From: Acidobacteriota bacterium
Lineage (GTDB): Bacteria; Acidobacteriota; Thermoanaerobaculia; Gp7-AA8
Reading direction: 5' to 3'
NCBI GenBank assembly: GCA_021325515.1
Contig: JAJPHC010000013.1
Span: 312,001 to 376,000, forward strand
DNA: 64,000 nt
In this document: positions 24,909-34,927 of the stretch, one piece after another
Position numbering within the stretch: position 1 is the first letter of the stretch
How the letters are laid out: every line of letters starts with the position of its first letter
Notes under the pieces: model-generated
What the model was told of the DNA's origin: nothing
The model's database searches: none
What the model saw: the letters and a program-made list of their open reading frames with translations, nothing else
Position numbers and translations under genes: made by a program

Positions 24909-27455
24909 TCACTTCGCGACCACGCCGCGCAATCCGCCCGCGATCAGCGCGGCGAGATTCGTCAGGATGCGCGGGAGTGCGAGACCTCCGGGGGATGCGA
25001 GATACGTCGGCTGCCACTCGGGATCGAATTTTTCCTTGTATTGGCGCAGGCCCTGGAAGTTGTAGAAGTCTTCGCCGAACCGATAGGCGAGCGCGCCGAC
25101 ACGGTTCCACAGCGTGCCGAGCGAGCGGTTCTCGAGGCCTGACAGCGGGGCCATGCCGAGGTTGAACCAGCGGTAGCCTTCCTGCGCGCCCCACACCATC
25201 AACTGCGCGAACATGTAGTCCATCACGCCGGCCGGTGCATCGAGTGCGTGGCGCATCAGATCGACCGAGAGCTCTTCCTTCTCCGCACTCGTCCAGATGT
25301 TGGAGAAGGCGACGATGCGGCCCTCGCGCCTGACGACTGCGATCGGGAATTGCCGCACATATTCTTCCGCGAAGAAACCGAGCGAGAAGCCTTTCTCGCG
25401 CGCTTTCTTTTCGGAGAGCCAGGCGTCGGAGATCGTTCTCAACTGCGGGAGGATCGATGCGGCGTCGTGAATGATCTCGAAGGAGCAGCTCTCGCTCTCG
25501 ACGCGGCGCATCATCTTGCGCATCCACTTGCGCGAGCCGCCTTCGAGTGAGAAGCCGGTGAGCTTCACGCGCGCCTCTTCGCCGATCTTCAGGAGAGTCA
25601 GCCCGAGATCGAGATAGAGATGGAGATTCTCGCGCTGCACTTCATAGAAGACGGTCCATCCCGCATGCAGATCGCACAGCTCGCGGAACTTCCAGATGAG
25701 CTCCGTCTTTTCCTCTTCCGTTCCGATCGGATCGCCCATCGCGATCCAGCTTCGTCCTTCGACGCCGTACATGATGAATCCTCGGCCGCTGTCGCTGAAG
25801 AGGAACGGCTTGTCGCCGAGCAGCGCGAGGTTCGTCTGGCTGTTTTTGTCGGTGGCGACGATCGCGCGCGCTTTCTCGATTTCCTCGATCGTCGGCGGCT
25901 CGTGGTCCGGCGACGCGGGGCGCATCAGCCTGCGGATCGCGATCAGCATCAGCATGCCGAGCACGCCGACCGACGCGCGAAGAAAGCGCGGTGCGTCGCC
26001 GCGCCGCAGCGAGAACTGCCACCAGAGATCGTGCGAATACTCGACGTGCTTGTAGCTGAAGAAGCCGAGCCACGCGGCGGAGATGAGCACGAGCGCGATC
26101 GCGGTGATCCAGCCCGGGCCGAAGCTCTCGTTGGCGAGCGAGGCCTTGCGGTAGAAGTGCCGCCGCGACGCGAGCAGGCCGGTCAGCATCACCGTGAGGA
26201 TGATCGCCTCTTCGTAGTCGAGTCCCTTGAAAATCTGGAAGCCGATCGACGCGAAGAGGACGAACACCGTCATCTGGTAGGCGGCATCGAGCCGGCGCTG
26301 CAGGCCGCGCGCGAGCACGAGCAGCGCGGCGCCGGCGAGCGAGCCGAAGAAGTGAGAGAACTCGACGACCGGCAGCGGAAGAAAGAAGATGCGGTGCGGA
26401 AGCGTGGGCGTCGCGCCGGAGAAGAGCATGACCGCGCCGCCGATGAAGATCATCGACGAGAGAAGGTGCGGTGCGATGCCCGGCGCCCAGCGGCCGAAGA
26501 TCTTCGCGACCCGGCGCACGCCTTCGCGCCGCTCCATCACTTCGTGAATCGCAAGGAGCAGCGTCGCGAGGATCAGCGGCAGGAGGTAGTAGATCGCGCG
26601 GAACGCCACGAGTGCGCCGAGGATTGCGCCGGCCGAGTAGAACTGGCCGAGGAAGACGAGGATGACGGCTTCGAAGATGCCGAGGCCACCGGGGATGTTC
26701 GATACGACGCCGGCGATCTGCGCGAGGAGAAAGATGCCGAGGAAGTGGATGAACGTGAGGGGCAGCCGATCGGGCAGAAGGATGTAGAGCACCGCCGCCG
26801 CGAGCGTCCAGTCCAGCGACGAGATCGCCGCCTGCGCGAAGAACACACGCGGCGCAGGAAGCTCGAACTCCCATTGGCGGAGTCGCAGCGGCTCCCGCCG
26901 CAGCGCGATCCAGAGGAGATAGGCCGCCGCCGGAATCACCATCAGCATGCCGATGAGCCGCACCGAGTGAATCGGAAGGTGAATCGACGGCGGGACGTTC
27001 GGCGGCGCAAAGATGAAGACCACGCCGCCCAGCAGGACGAATCCCAGCCAGAAGCTGACGGTGCAGAAGGCGATCACTTTCGCGATCTCGACTGCGGTGA
27101 GGCGCCACGCGGTGTAGAGGCGGTAACGGAGTGAACCGCCGACGACACCGGAGAGTCCGACCGTGTTGTTGAAGGCGTAGCCGATGAACGATGCGAGTGC
27201 GATACGCGGATAGGAGAGCGGATGGCGGATGTAGCGGAACGCGAGTGCGTCGTAGCCCGTCATCGTGAGGTAGCCGAGGATGGTGAGAAGGATCGAGAGG
27301 GCGAGCTGATCGCCGGGCAGCGTGCGGACGTAGGCCATCACATCGCGATAGCGATAGTGGGCCAGCGTCTGTTGGAGCACGCGCAGCGCGACGGCGAAGA
27401 GCGCCAGCACGATGAGCGGCTTGAGAAACGGCATGAGCCGTCTGAGTCGGTGCAC
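24909..27455 (-). CDS. mprF: MprF-like aminoacyl-phosphatidylglycerol synthase/flippase
   Basis: 848 residues, the usual length. The N-terminal two thirds hold about 13 transmembrane helices forming the flippase/UPF0104 region (conserved NNTVGLSGVVGGSLRYR and NIPGGLGIFEA blocks). The cytoplasmic C-terminus from about residue 530 is the DUF2156 synthase domain, with GFSLGFFAEEY, VVRREGRIVAFSNIW and the ending WFNLGMAPLSGLENR. It transfers Lys or Ala from tRNA to phosphatidylglycerol and flips the product outwards, lowering surface charge and sensitivity to cationic peptides. The start is GTG with TACAAT 7 bases upstream. Two VirJ-type hydrolases follow in the operon. Confidence 0.92.
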   Translation of the reverse strand: MHRLRRLMPFLKPLIVLALFAVALRVLQQTLAHYRYRDVMAYVRTLPGDQLALSILLTILGYLTMTGYDALAFRYIRHPLSYPRIALASFIGYAFNNTVGLSGVVGGSLRYRLYTAWRLTAVEIAKVIAFCTVSFWLGFVLLGGVVFIFAPPNVPPSIHLPIHSVRLIGMLMVIPAAAYLLWIALRREPLRLRQWEFELPAPRVFFAQAAISSLDWTLAAAVLYILLPDRLPLTFIHFLGIFLLAQIAGVVSNIPGGLGIFEAVILVFLGQFYSAGAILGALVAFRAIYYLLPLILATLLLAIHEVMERREGVRRVAKIFGRWAPGIAPHLLSSMIFIGGAVMLFSGATPTLPHRIFFLPLPVVEFSHFFGSLAGAALLVLARGLQRRLDAAYQMTVFVLFASIGFQIFKGLDYEEAIILTVMLTGLLASRRHFYRKASLANESFGPGWITAIALVLISAAWLGFFSYKHVEYSHDLWWQFSLRRGDAPRFLRASVGVLGMLMLIAIRRLMRPASPDHEPPTIEEIEKARAIVATDKNSQTNLALLGDKPFLFSDSGRGFIMYGVEGRSWIAMGDPIGTEEEKTELIWKFRELCDLHAGWTVFYEVQRENLHLYLDLGLTLLKIGEEARVKLTGFSLEGGSRKWMRKMMRRVESESCSFEIIHDAASILPQLRTISDAWLSEKKAREKGFSLGFFAEEYVRQFPIAVVRREGRIVAFSNIWTSAEKEELSVDLMRHALDAPAGVMDYMFAQLMVWGAQEGYRWFNLGMAPLSGLENRSLGTLWNRVGALAYRFGEDFYNFQGLRQYKEKFDPEWQPTYLASPGGLALPRILTNLAALIAGGLRGVVAK

Positions 27456-27462
27456 CGCGGGG

Positions 27463-27468
27463 ATTGTA
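27463..27468 (-). promoter_or_regulatory. -10-like TACAAT, 7 bases before the mprF start
   Basis: Read on the minus strand, TACAAT lies 7 bases before GTG 27455 with no SD, so a leaderless mprF operon message is predicted. Confidence 0.45.
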
Positions 27469-27552
27469 TGTGACCGGAGTCAGGCAACAGGGGCGTATGG
27501 GCGCTGGGGTGCTGGGGCGCCGGGGCGCCTGCCTGCTAAACTCAGGCGGTCC

Positions 27553-28065
27553 ATGTCCGTCACCTTTGTCGCCGGCTCTGCCGCGGACGTGTTTCCCGCA
27601 GACTTTGCGCGCGCGGTCGATGCGGAGTTGCGGAAACGCTTTGCTCTGCCGGACGGCGGTGGGGAGGCGTGGCGCTCGGACGCAGTCGATCCGAGCGGAT
27701 GGCATCAGCTGCAGGCGCTGGCGAAGTCGATGGTGGGCGCCCCCTCTTCTCAGTTCATCCACGTCGAGGCGTATCAGATGGTGTGGGTGCCTGCGCTGCT
27801 CGCGCAGGTGGAGCATGTCGCGATTCCCAATGCCGCCGATCCGCTGCAGGTCGGCAGTCTCCCTGCGCTGCTCGAAGAGCTGCGCGTGTACGCCGGCGCC
27901 GCGTCGCTCCCGACGGATGACGTCGAGCTGATGGAGCTCGCCGCGCACTACCTCGAAGACGATCTGTCCTTCGACAAGGATCTCGACACGCAGACCTACG
28001 TGCAGTTCATGATGGCTGCGAAGCAGGCGAGTGCACGCGGCCAGGCGTTGTGGATTGCGAACTAG
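27553..28065 (+). CDS. Unknown protein, 170 residues
   Basis: The ATG at 27553 begins MSVTFVAGSAADVFP. The upstream in-frame part runs through a GGGCGCTGGGGTGC repeat and is unlikely to be coding. The protein is soluble, rich in Ala/Val/Leu and acidic near its C-terminus (YLEDDLSFDKDLDTQTYVQF). I recognise no family or motif. A TAAACT hexamer lies 11 bases before the ATG. It converges with the thioredoxin-reductase-like gene, with 10 bases between the stops. Confidence 0.6.
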   Translation: MSVTFVAGSAADVFPADFARAVDAELRKRFALPDGGGEAWRSDAVDPSGWHQLQALAKSMVGAPSSQFIHVEAYQMVWVPALLAQVEHVAIPNAADPLQVGSLPALLEELRVYAGAASLPTDDVELMELAAHYLEDDLSFDKDLDTQTYVQFMMAAKQASARGQALWIAN

Positions 28066-28075
28066 TTCGCTCGTT

Positions 28076-28993
28076 CTAGACTCTTCGCGACGGCGGCAGC
28101 AGCGACTTGTTGATCGCGATCGCCGCGATCGCGCCATCGGCCGCTGAGGTGACGGCGAGCTGCGACCCGGGCGCGAGATCGCCGATCGCATACACGCCTT
28201 CGACGCTCGTCTCCTTGTACTGGTCGACTTCGATGCACGGCTGCGGATCGAGCACGCGGCACCCCAGCTCTTCGGCGAGCGTACAACTGCGCACCGTTCC
28301 GATCGAGAAGAAGAGCGCGTCGACCGGCACGCGCTCGCCGGTCTCGAGCACAGCATGTTTGACGCGGTCGCCTTCGCCCGTCAGCGCGATGATCTTCTCG
28401 TCCTTCACAGCGATTCCTTCCGCGAGAAGCTTCGAGGTCTCTTCCTTCGTGAAGTGGCGCTCCTCGCCATGAACGAAGATCGTCAGCTCATTCGTCCATT
28501 GCAGGAGCTTCAGCGCCATCCCGGCCGCGCGGGTCGCATGGCCGATCACGCCGACGCGCAGGCCGGTCACCTCGTATCCATCGCAATCGGGGCAGTGATA
28601 GACGCTGCCCGGATAGAAGTCCGTGATGTTGGGAACGCCGGGGACGAGATCGCGCACGCCGTAAGCGAGAACGACGCGGCGCGCGCGAAGAGAACCGGAC
28701 GTCGTCGTAAGGCAGAACTGATCTCCGCTCCGCTCGATCCGTTCGACCGTGCAATCGCAGATCTCCACGCCGGCCGCTTCGGCTTCCTCGCGCCCGCGGC
28801 GGCGAAGCTCCGCCGGAGGAATGTTGTGCTGTCCGATGAAGCCGTGAATCGCGCGCGATGCGTAGTTGCGCGGTTTGCCGTTGTCACAGAGCAGCACGCG
28901 AAGACGGTAGCGGCCGAGAAAGATGGCGCAGGTCAGGCCGGCAGGCCCGCCGCCGATGATGACGCAGTCGTAGATCGAATTCGTGTCGGGCAT
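28076..28993 (-). CDS. Thioredoxin-reductase-like FAD/NAD(P)-dependent oxidoreductase
   Basis: 305 residues from ATG 28993. N-terminal FAD-binding GGGPAGL (residues 14-20), the redox-active pair C134-P-D-C137, a VGVIGHATRAAG-type NADPH-binding loop and the C-terminal FAD motif with YAIGD. The layout is that of TrxB-type low-molecular-weight reductases. The NADPH loop has GHATRA instead of the usual GxGxxA, and the tail does not look like TrxB, so the partner may not be thioredoxin. Upstream in-frame codons overlap the CAP gene and are not needed. It is the last gene of the operon with CAP and the NtrY-like kinase. Confidence 0.85.
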   Translation of the reverse strand: MPDTNSIYDCVIIGGGPAGLTCAIFLGRYRLRVLLCDNGKPRNYASRAIHGFIGQHNIPPAELRRRGREEAEAAGVEICDCTVERIERSGDQFCLTTTSGSLRARRVVLAYGVRDLVPGVPNITDFYPGSVYHCPDCDGYEVTGLRVGVIGHATRAAGMALKLLQWTNELTIFVHGEERHFTKEETSKLLAEGIAVKDEKIIALTGEGDRVKHAVLETGERVPVDALFFSIGTVRSCTLAEELGCRVLDPQPCIEVDQYKETSVEGVYAIGDLAPGSQLAVTSAADGAIAAIAINKSLLPPSRRV

Positions 28994-29009
28994 CTGCGGA
29001 GCTGTTTGC

Positions 29010-29951
29010 TCAACGCATGCCGCCGCCGCCGGAGAGCAGGATCGGTTCGCTGTTCGACGGGCGATCGACGCGGATCGAAACGTTCGTCGCCGGGATCGCT
29101 TCCCGGTCATCGGCTTTCTTCACCCACACGACGATGGTGTAGATGCCCGGGCCGTCGGTGAACGGAACGGCGAAGTTGAAACCGCTCTGGCCGTGCAGCG
29201 CGTAATCGCGGCGGCGGTCGGGGAGCGAATAGGTCTCGATCATGTTGGCCGTGATCGGCGAGATCGGCTGCGGCATCGGCTCGTAGTGAACGCTGATCGC
29301 ATCGACGACGTAGCCGTGCGCGGCGCGTCCGGCAGCGACGATCCTGTCGGAAGTCATCGCGGCGTGCGGCGGCCGCGCCGTCCAGGAGATGTAGCGCCGG
29401 ATGAATTCCTGCGTGAGCCGGAACTCGCCGCCGCTCCACGCGAGGCCAATGCCGACATGCGTCGCGTTCGGATCGAGAATGGTGCGGCGATGGCCGTCAT
29501 GCGGCGCGGACTCCGACATCATCGCCTCTTCGGAACGGCGGATCATTTCGTACAACGCGCGATCGCTGAAGCGATACGACGCCGACCACGCCGCGGCGTT
29601 CTCGCTCACGCCGTCGCTGCCGCCGGCGAACGAGTAGCGCATGTACGGCGCCTGGCCGTCGGTCGTGAAGTGGCCCGTCGTGCCGTTGCGAAGCTGGGCG
29701 CGGCAGTATTCATCCGCGAGCGACGACGTCCACGAGTCGAGCTCGACGGGGCGAAGCCCGTGCGCCTTGCGATCGCTGTTGATCAGGCGAAGAAACTCCT
29801 GCCGCAGCGTGAGCCGCGTCTCCTCGGCGCGGCTGGCGCCGAGCGCGACGGAGGCCGCGAGGACCATGAGGCCGAAGACGGGAAAACGCTTCATCTGCTT
29901 GGCCAACATAGTAATCCCAGCGTTCTTTCTCACGCGCCTTTCGCCCTTCAT
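29010..29951 (-). CDS. Secreted CAP/SCP-domain protein
   Basis: 313 residues. A signal peptide (core [18 protein letters not shown], start about residue 20) is followed by a CAP domain with [17 protein letters not shown], a GHF histidine, SENAAAW and HDGHRRTIL, the second conserved His. A C-terminal beta domain of about 100 residues follows. The ATG at 29951 overlaps the kinase stop (ATGA), giving an unusually long basic region before the signal peptide; ATG 29909 or 29894 would give a shorter one. Bacterial CAP proteins are extracytoplasmic and often of unknown function. Genetic coupling to a sensor kinase suggests an envelope-stress or surface role. Confidence 0.82.
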   Translation of the reverse strand: MKGERRVRKNAGITMLAKQMKRFPVFGLMVLAASVALGASRAEETRLTLRQEFLRLINSDRKAHGLRPVELDSWTSSLADEYCRAQLRNGTTGHFTTDGQAPYMRYSFAGGSDGVSENAAAWSASYRFSDRALYEMIRRSEEAMMSESAPHDGHRRTILDPNATHVGIGLAWSGGEFRLTQEFIRRYISWTARPPHAAMTSDRIVAAGRAAHGYVVDAISVHYEPMPQPISPITANMIETYSLPDRRRDYALHGQSGFNFAVPFTDGPGIYTIVVWVKKADDREAIPATNVSIRVDRPSNSEPILLSGGGGMR

Positions 29952-32900
29952 CGCAACGGCAGCTCGATCACCACTCGGAATCCCTTCTCGAGATTCTCGG
30001 CGCGCACGCTGCCGCCGTGCTCTTCGATCGCCTTGCGGGCGATTGCAAGGCCGAGGCCGGTGCCGGTCGACTTGGTGGAGAAGTAGGGGTCGAAAATCTT
30101 CGGCAGGAGCTCGGGCGATACTCCCGGGCCGTCGTCTTCAATCGCGATCACAGCTTGCGAGCCGGCGCCATGACTGCTCAATTGCACGTGGCCGCGCGGC
30201 GCGGCCTGCAGCGCGTTCTCGATGAGATTCGCGATGGCGCCGCGCAGGAGGCGCGCGTCCCCCGAGTAGTTCGCGGGAGTGGATGGATCGATCGCGGCGC
30301 GGAACTCGATGCCGCGCTCTTCGCTCGCTTCGTAGTCGTTCGCGATGTCCTGCAGCAGCCGCCGGAGATCGATCGGCTTGCGCCGCACCTGCCGCAGCGA
30401 TGCGTAGTCGCTGAACTCCTTCGACGTCTCTCGCAGCGTCACCACCTGGCGAAGAATGTTGTCGACTGCGGCGCGCACGACCTGCGGCAGCGATGGATCT
30501 TCGCGGTCGGCAACGGCGCGCAGATGTTCGGCCGTGAGTTGGATCGGCGTCAGCGGATTCTTGATCTCGTGTGCGACCTGGCGCGCCATCTCGCCCCACG
30601 CTTCGAGCCGGTTGGAGCGGAGGATCTCCGTGACGTCCTCCGCGATCACCATCTCTTCGTCGCTGTCGGGGAGGGGAATGATGGAGACGCGGAACGTGCG
30701 CGGATTCCCGTCGATCTCCAGCTCGATCTCACTCGACTCGATGCGATCGGGATGATGGCGCACGAGGAGCTCGACGATCGCCGGCGGCAATTCGGCCGAT
30801 GGAAAGATGCGCCGCGCCGTCATGTTCATCGTCCCCGCCTGCTTCTTTCGATCGAGGACGACGACCGCGGCGTTGATGTTCTCGAGAAGCGTCTGCAGCC
30901 GGTCGCGCTCATGGCGAAGATCGCTCTGCTGCCGGCGGATCGACTGCGCCATGTCGCGGAACGTCGTGACGAGCAGGCCGATGTCGGGATCGGCCGGCGC
31001 ACGCAGCTCGACGTCGAAGTCTCCGCGCGCGACTGCGCGGGCTCCGGCGACCAGACTCTGCACAGGACGCGTGACGCTGCGCGCCGTGCGGAACGCGACG
31101 GCGATCGAACCGATCACGATGAAGACGAGGAGCATGTAGATCGTCGTCGCCAGATCGTTGACCTGTGCCTCGATCTGTTTTCCCTGCACGATGAATGGGA
31201 GAGCGAGCGTGAAGTTGTGTCCCTTCGCCAGGCGGATCGGGCTGTAGATCTCGACATACTGCGTGGGGCCGGCGTGCCGCACGGCGCGGAAGATCTGTTT
31301 GCCGCCGACGACGATGGCCGAGTAGACATCGCCCGGCAGCCGCTCCGACTCGACATGCGCGGCGAAGAGATCGCGCCGGCTCGATGCGATCAACTGATCG
31401 CCTCGATAGAGATGCAGATCGTGCCCGATGACGCGCGCCAGCCAGCTGAAGATCTCGTCGTCGAGCACTTCTTCCGGCGTCTGCGCGTTCGTCGACGCGA
31501 GGTAATCCTCGATCACGCGTTGCGCGGCAGTGAGCGCGGTCTGTCCGCGATCGACATACTCGGCCTCGAGGCGCGAGGCGAGATAGGCGCGGACGAACAG
31601 CACGAAGATCACCAGCGGTACGACGACGACGGCCGTGAGATAGAGCGCGGTGCGCGCGCGGAAGCCGAGGCCGGCGGGCGTGCGGCGCAGGACGGCGAGC
31701 AGCGAGGGGATCGAGCGGATGAAGATCACGAGCACGGAAGCGGCGATCGCCCAGATCACCACGCCGCCCGCGCCGCGCACGTTCTGCGCGAACGTCGGAA
31801 CGGCGAGCGGGAATGCGAACAGAGTGTTGTCCGTGCGCCGCAGGTAGATCGCCGACGCATCGTCGAGAGGACCGTTCACCCAGACCCCGCGTCCCGGTTT
31901 GATCGTCGAGAAATAGACCGAAGGACTCTGCGGAAGGCGGATGCTCGTCGCGCCGTGCACATTGCCATCGGGATCGAACACCGCCGGCTCGCGTTGCGGG
32001 CGCAATCCCGTGGAGAGATCCTCCCCGGTGCCGCCTTCGAAAAAGTCATGGTAGATGTCGGCGAACGACGTCGCCCCCGGATCCGCCGGATTCACCACGT
32101 GCACGCTTCCTCGGGCGATCGTCGTGCCGAAGGCCGTGACGTCGAAGTCGTGATGCAGAAGCACGCGCGTGAGGCTTCCGATCTGCAGCACTTCGCGCCC
32201 CACCTGCGGCCCGCGCTCGTTGAACTGCGGAAGGCCGACGCCGAAGCGGCTGATGAGATTTCCGGTGAAGTCGTCGCTCACGGTGATGACCGCAGGAATG
32301 CGCCAGCGCGAGAGATCGGAGCGCAGCCAGAGCGCATACGCGAGATCCTCGAGATTCATCCGGCGGTAGTCGTCGGGCAGGAGGCTGCTGAGCTCCGTGC
32401 GGGAGAACTCGTTGTGCAGCGTGTCTTCGATCATGATCCGCAACTGGCTCGCTTCGCCGGCGACGAGCGGTGCGTACGTTTCGCTGATGAATCGCTGCGC
32501 GCTTTCGCGCTCGAACATCTGCGCCGGAATCCAGACCGCGAGACCGCAGAGCACGGCCGTGATGAGCATGCGCAGCGCGGGATGCGGCGCGTTGTCGCGC
32601 CACTCCCAGACGCGTCCGAGACGGAGCACGGCGAGCGCGAGCACCAGCAGCGACGCGAGCAGAACGGCCTGCGCCGCGGACGAGGGGAGAATGTGCTCCG
32701 GGATCGACGAGACGCGCGAGTTGTCGACGAGGTTGCGGACGAGAACGATGTAGCCGGCACCTGCGGCGACGGCGGCCGCGAGACGAAGCAGCCGGAATCG
32801 CGACGTCCGCGTGATGATGAAGACGATCGCAAGGATTGCGAGCGACGTCGCGAGAAGGTCGAACGGCGATTTCGTGAACGGCCCGAGCAGACGGGAACCG

Positions 32901-33721
32901 TAGATGTCGAAGCGGAACAGGTGGCCGGGGTCGTCGTGAATCTGCAGCGGCAGCAGCGCCAGCCGGGCGGCGATGATGAGAAGGAGTGAGAACGCGAGGC
33001 CGGCTGTGCTGGTGAAGCGCTTCCGGCCGAGGATCATCAGAGTGATCGCGCCGATGGAGAGGAGCGCGACGGCGGCATTCGTCGCATTCATGCGCGTCGC
33101 ATCGAGGACGTCGCGTTTGGCGCGCGGCGTGATGTCGATCCAGAGATCGCCGTCCGGCCTGCGCTGAATGAGCTGGCGGATGGTGCCCGGCTCCTGCCGC
33201 AGGTAACCGGCGTGGAAGACTGCGCCGCTCGTCCATTGCGGATCCTTCGGATGGACCGAGCTGGTGCCGCCCGGCACATTCGGGACGCGCTTGAAAGTCT
33301 CGACGACGTAGCGGCCCGCCACGCGCGTCCGGATGATGTAGAGATTCGTCGCGTCGAAGCCGAAGGTCTTGGTCGCGCCGCTGCGCAGTTCCTCTCCCCA
33401 CCACGCGAGAAGATCGCCCTCCGGCGTGCGGATGCGCGCGCCGCGCGTGCGGGACGCCGGCATTTCTTCGCGCAGCAGATTGAAGAGCTCTGCTTCGGTG
33501 GGCGGACGCTTCAGCGATGCGATGCGGCTCTCGATGCGATCGCCGGCCGCGTCGAGCTGCGCTTCGACACTCGCGATCCGCTCGCGAACATAGCCGACGT
33601 CATCGCGAATGTGGCCGGCGGAGCGGGTGGAGAAGGAGGAGTCGATGAGGCGGAGCGCGATCTGCGCACCGCCTTCGATCAGGCCGGCAAGGAGAAGGAA
33701 GAGAACGGCGAGACGTCGCAA
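29948..33721 (-). CDS. NtrY-type membrane sensor histidine kinase (orphan)
   Basis: 1257 residues. One N-terminal helix and an extracytoplasmic domain (about 25-205) lead to six further helices (about 210-410). A second long extracytoplasmic domain (about 415-650), two helices, a third domain and a final helix follow, then HAMP, a PAS domain, HisKA with H1051 in [15 protein letters not shown] and a HATPase_c domain ending in [12 protein letters not shown]. The catalytic part is like NtrY, but the sensor region is far larger than usual. No NtrX-type regulator is nearby. It follows the NTF2-like gene after 12 bases and overlaps the CAP gene. Confidence 0.88.
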   Translation of the reverse strand: MRRLAVLFLLLAGLIEGGAQIALRLIDSSFSTRSAGHIRDDVGYVRERIASVEAQLDAAGDRIESRIASLKRPPTEAELFNLLREEMPASRTRGARIRTPEGDLLAWWGEELRSGATKTFGFDATNLYIIRTRVAGRYVVETFKRVPNVPGGTSSVHPKDPQWTSGAVFHAGYLRQEPGTIRQLIQRRPDGDLWIDITPRAKRDVLDATRMNATNAAVALLSIGAITLMILGRKRFTSTAGLAFSLLLIIAARLALLPLQIHDDPGHLFRFDIYGSRLLGPFTKSPFDLLATSLAILAIVFIITRTSRFRLLRLAAAVAAGAGYIVLVRNLVDNSRVSSIPEHILPSSAAQAVLLASLLVLALAVLRLGRVWEWRDNAPHPALRMLITAVLCGLAVWIPAQMFERESAQRFISETYAPLVAGEASQLRIMIEDTLHNEFSRTELSSLLPDDYRRMNLEDLAYALWLRSDLSRWRIPAVITVSDDFTGNLISRFGVGLPQFNERGPQVGREVLQIGSLTRVLLHHDFDVTAFGTTIARGSVHVVNPADPGATSFADIYHDFFEGGTGEDLSTGLRPQREPAVFDPDGNVHGATSIRLPQSPSVYFSTIKPGRGVWVNGPLDDASAIYLRRTDNTLFAFPLAVPTFAQNVRGAGGVVIWAIAASVLVIFIRSIPSLLAVLRRTPAGLGFRARTALYLTAVVVVPLVIFVLFVRAYLASRLEAEYVDRGQTALTAAQRVIEDYLASTNAQTPEEVLDDEIFSWLARVIGHDLHLYRGDQLIASSRRDLFAAHVESERLPGDVYSAIVVGGKQIFRAVRHAGPTQYVEIYSPIRLAKGHNFTLALPFIVQGKQIEAQVNDLATTIYMLLVFIVIGSIAVAFRTARSVTRPVQSLVAGARAVARGDFDVELRAPADPDIGLLVTTFRDMAQSIRRQQSDLRHERDRLQTLLENINAAVVVLDRKKQAGTMNMTARRIFPSAELPPAIVELLVRHHPDRIESSEIELEIDGNPRTFRVSIIPLPDSDEEMVIAEDVTEILRSNRLEAWGEMARQVAHEIKNPLTPIQLTAEHLRAVADREDPSLPQVVRAAVDNILRQVVTLRETSKEFSDYASLRQVRRKPIDLRRLLQDIANDYEASEERGIEFRAAIDPSTPANYSGDARLLRGAIANLIENALQAAPRGHVQLSSHGAGSQAVIAIEDDGPGVSPELLPKIFDPYFSTKSTGTGLGLAIARKAIEEHGGSVRAENLEKGFRVVIELPLR

Positions 33722-33733
33722 TCGCGACTCACT

Positions 33734-34171
33734 CTACTTGCTCGCCGACCGAATCGACACCACCGACCAGCGGTCTCCCTTGTTCCGCAGCGTCACGTAG
33801 AGATCGCGCGTCTCCGGCTTTCCGTTGACGGAGATCGTCCATCCCGCGGTGATGTGGTACTGACCTTCCGCACTCACCTTGCGCGCGCTGTGCTGCTCGA
33901 ACGAGGCAGGGTGCACTTTGTTGAAGAGGCCATCGAGCAGATACGCGGCCTGATCGCGGCCGAAGAAACCGCTCTGCTCGACGAGTCCCGGGAACTGCAG
34001 CATGACCTGATCACCGTCACCGATGCCGGCAACGATGGCCTGTGAGTCCCCACTGCCGAAGCCGCGGGTGAGGTTCGACATTGCGGTGTCGAGGTCCTTG
34101 AACTGGGCCGATGCGATCACCGGGATGAACATCAGCGCGAACGCCGCCGCCATTCTCGTGAAGACTTTCAT
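33734..34171 (-). CDS. Secreted NTF2-like protein, DUF4783-like
   Basis: 145 residues from ATG 34171, fixed by AGGA 6 bases upstream. The signal peptide (AAAFALMFIPVIASAQ) precedes an NTF2-like alpha+beta domain with FGSGDSQAI, FFGRDQAAYLL and a terminal RWSVVSIRS strand. It resembles DUF4783, a family mostly seen in Bacteroidetes. It is the first gene of the kinase operon, so it could be the periplasmic ligand-binding partner or a regulated target of the kinase; this is inferred from position only. Confidence 0.7.
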   Translation of the reverse strand: MKVFTRMAAAFALMFIPVIASAQFKDLDTAMSNLTRGFGSGDSQAIVAGIGDGDQVMLQFPGLVEQSGFFGRDQAAYLLDGLFNKVHPASFEQHSARKVSAEGQYHITAGWTISVNGKPETRDLYVTLRNKGDRWSVVSIRSASK

Positions 34172-34213
34172 GCTGTTCCTCATGGTTAACGTAACCTCGG
34201 TGTGTGAGCGATT

Positions 34214-34219
34214 ATTCTA
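34214..34219 (-). promoter_or_regulatory. -10-like TAGAAT of the NTF2-like/kinase operon
   Basis: TAGAAT on the minus strand lies about 42 bases before ATG 34171. This is one of the few genes here with a real leader and an SD. No convincing -35 is visible. Confidence 0.4.
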
Positions 34220-34225
34220 AACAAT

Positions 34226-34894
34226 TCAGTAGTTTAGGTGTGGTGAAACGAGGTCGGATCGTCCTGTTTCGAGGCCGCGCCTCCGAGCCTCATCCATGAA
34301 GTCATCGGGAGGCGGTGCGACTACGCGAAGCGGTTGATTCGACATGGGATGTGTCATCACGAGCTCGGCCGCGTGCAACATCGGACGCGCGGCGTTCCTC
34401 TCTCCATAGAGCCAGTCGCCTGCCAACGGATGGCCGATCGACGCGAGATGCACGCGAATCTGATGCGTCCTGCCGGTTTCGAGAAGGACGTCGAGCAGCG
34501 AGCCGTTCAGGCGCGCCTCGATCGGATCCACATGCGTCACCGCGCGCTTGCCCTCGTCGCGCACGGCGAACTTGATGGCGCCGATGCGCGCGAGCGGCGC
34601 GTCGATCGTCTGCCGCTGTGCGAGCCGGCCTTCGCACAACGCGAGGTAACGCTTGCGAATCCGCTTCGTCTCGAACTGCCGCGTGAGCCTGGCGTTGATG
34701 TCGGAACGCTTCGAGAAGAACATCACGCCGCTCGTGCCGCGATCCAGCCGCTGCATGAGGAACAGCGGCCCGCATCGCTCCATCATCATCTCCAGCAGCA
34801 CAGGCTCCTCCGCGTCATACGCGCGCTGCACGATGAGACCCGCCGGCTTGTTCACGAAGACGAGAGCGTCGTCCTCGTAGAGGAGCTCGATCAT
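34226..34894 (-). CDS. RluA-family pseudouridine synthase
   Basis: 222 residues. Motif II reads M-Q48-R-L-D51-R-G-T-S-G, with catalytic Asp D51 present but Gln in place of the usual His. LETGRTHQIRVHLA and a GDWLYGE block follow. These enzymes isomerise uridine in rRNA or tRNA. There is no S4 RNA-binding domain, consistent with RluA/TruC-type short members. It is the last gene of a moaB-namZ-cupin-rluA run on the minus strand. Confidence 0.9.
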   Translation of the reverse strand: MIELLYEDDALVFVNKPAGLIVQRAYDAEEPVLLEMMMERCGPLFLMQRLDRGTSGVMFFSKRSDINARLTRQFETKRIRKRYLALCEGRLAQRQTIDAPLARIGAIKFAVRDEGKRAVTHVDPIEARLNGSLLDVLLETGRTHQIRVHLASIGHPLAGDWLYGERNAARPMLHAAELVMTHPMSNQPLRVVAPPPDDFMDEARRRGLETGRSDLVSPHLNY

Positions 34895-34927
34895 GAGAGG
34901 CAGCAGCCAGCGCGCCGGCGGGATCGG

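Noticed and set aside
25642-28356. 904-codon minus-strand frame overlapping mprF
   Set aside because: It is mprF in another frame; the MprF reading has all family motifs.
30017-32989. 990-codon open frame on the plus strand opposite the NtrY-type kinase
   Set aside because: Same shadow effect; composition is Arg/Asp/Glu/His-rich without motifs, while the opposite strand encodes a full kinase.
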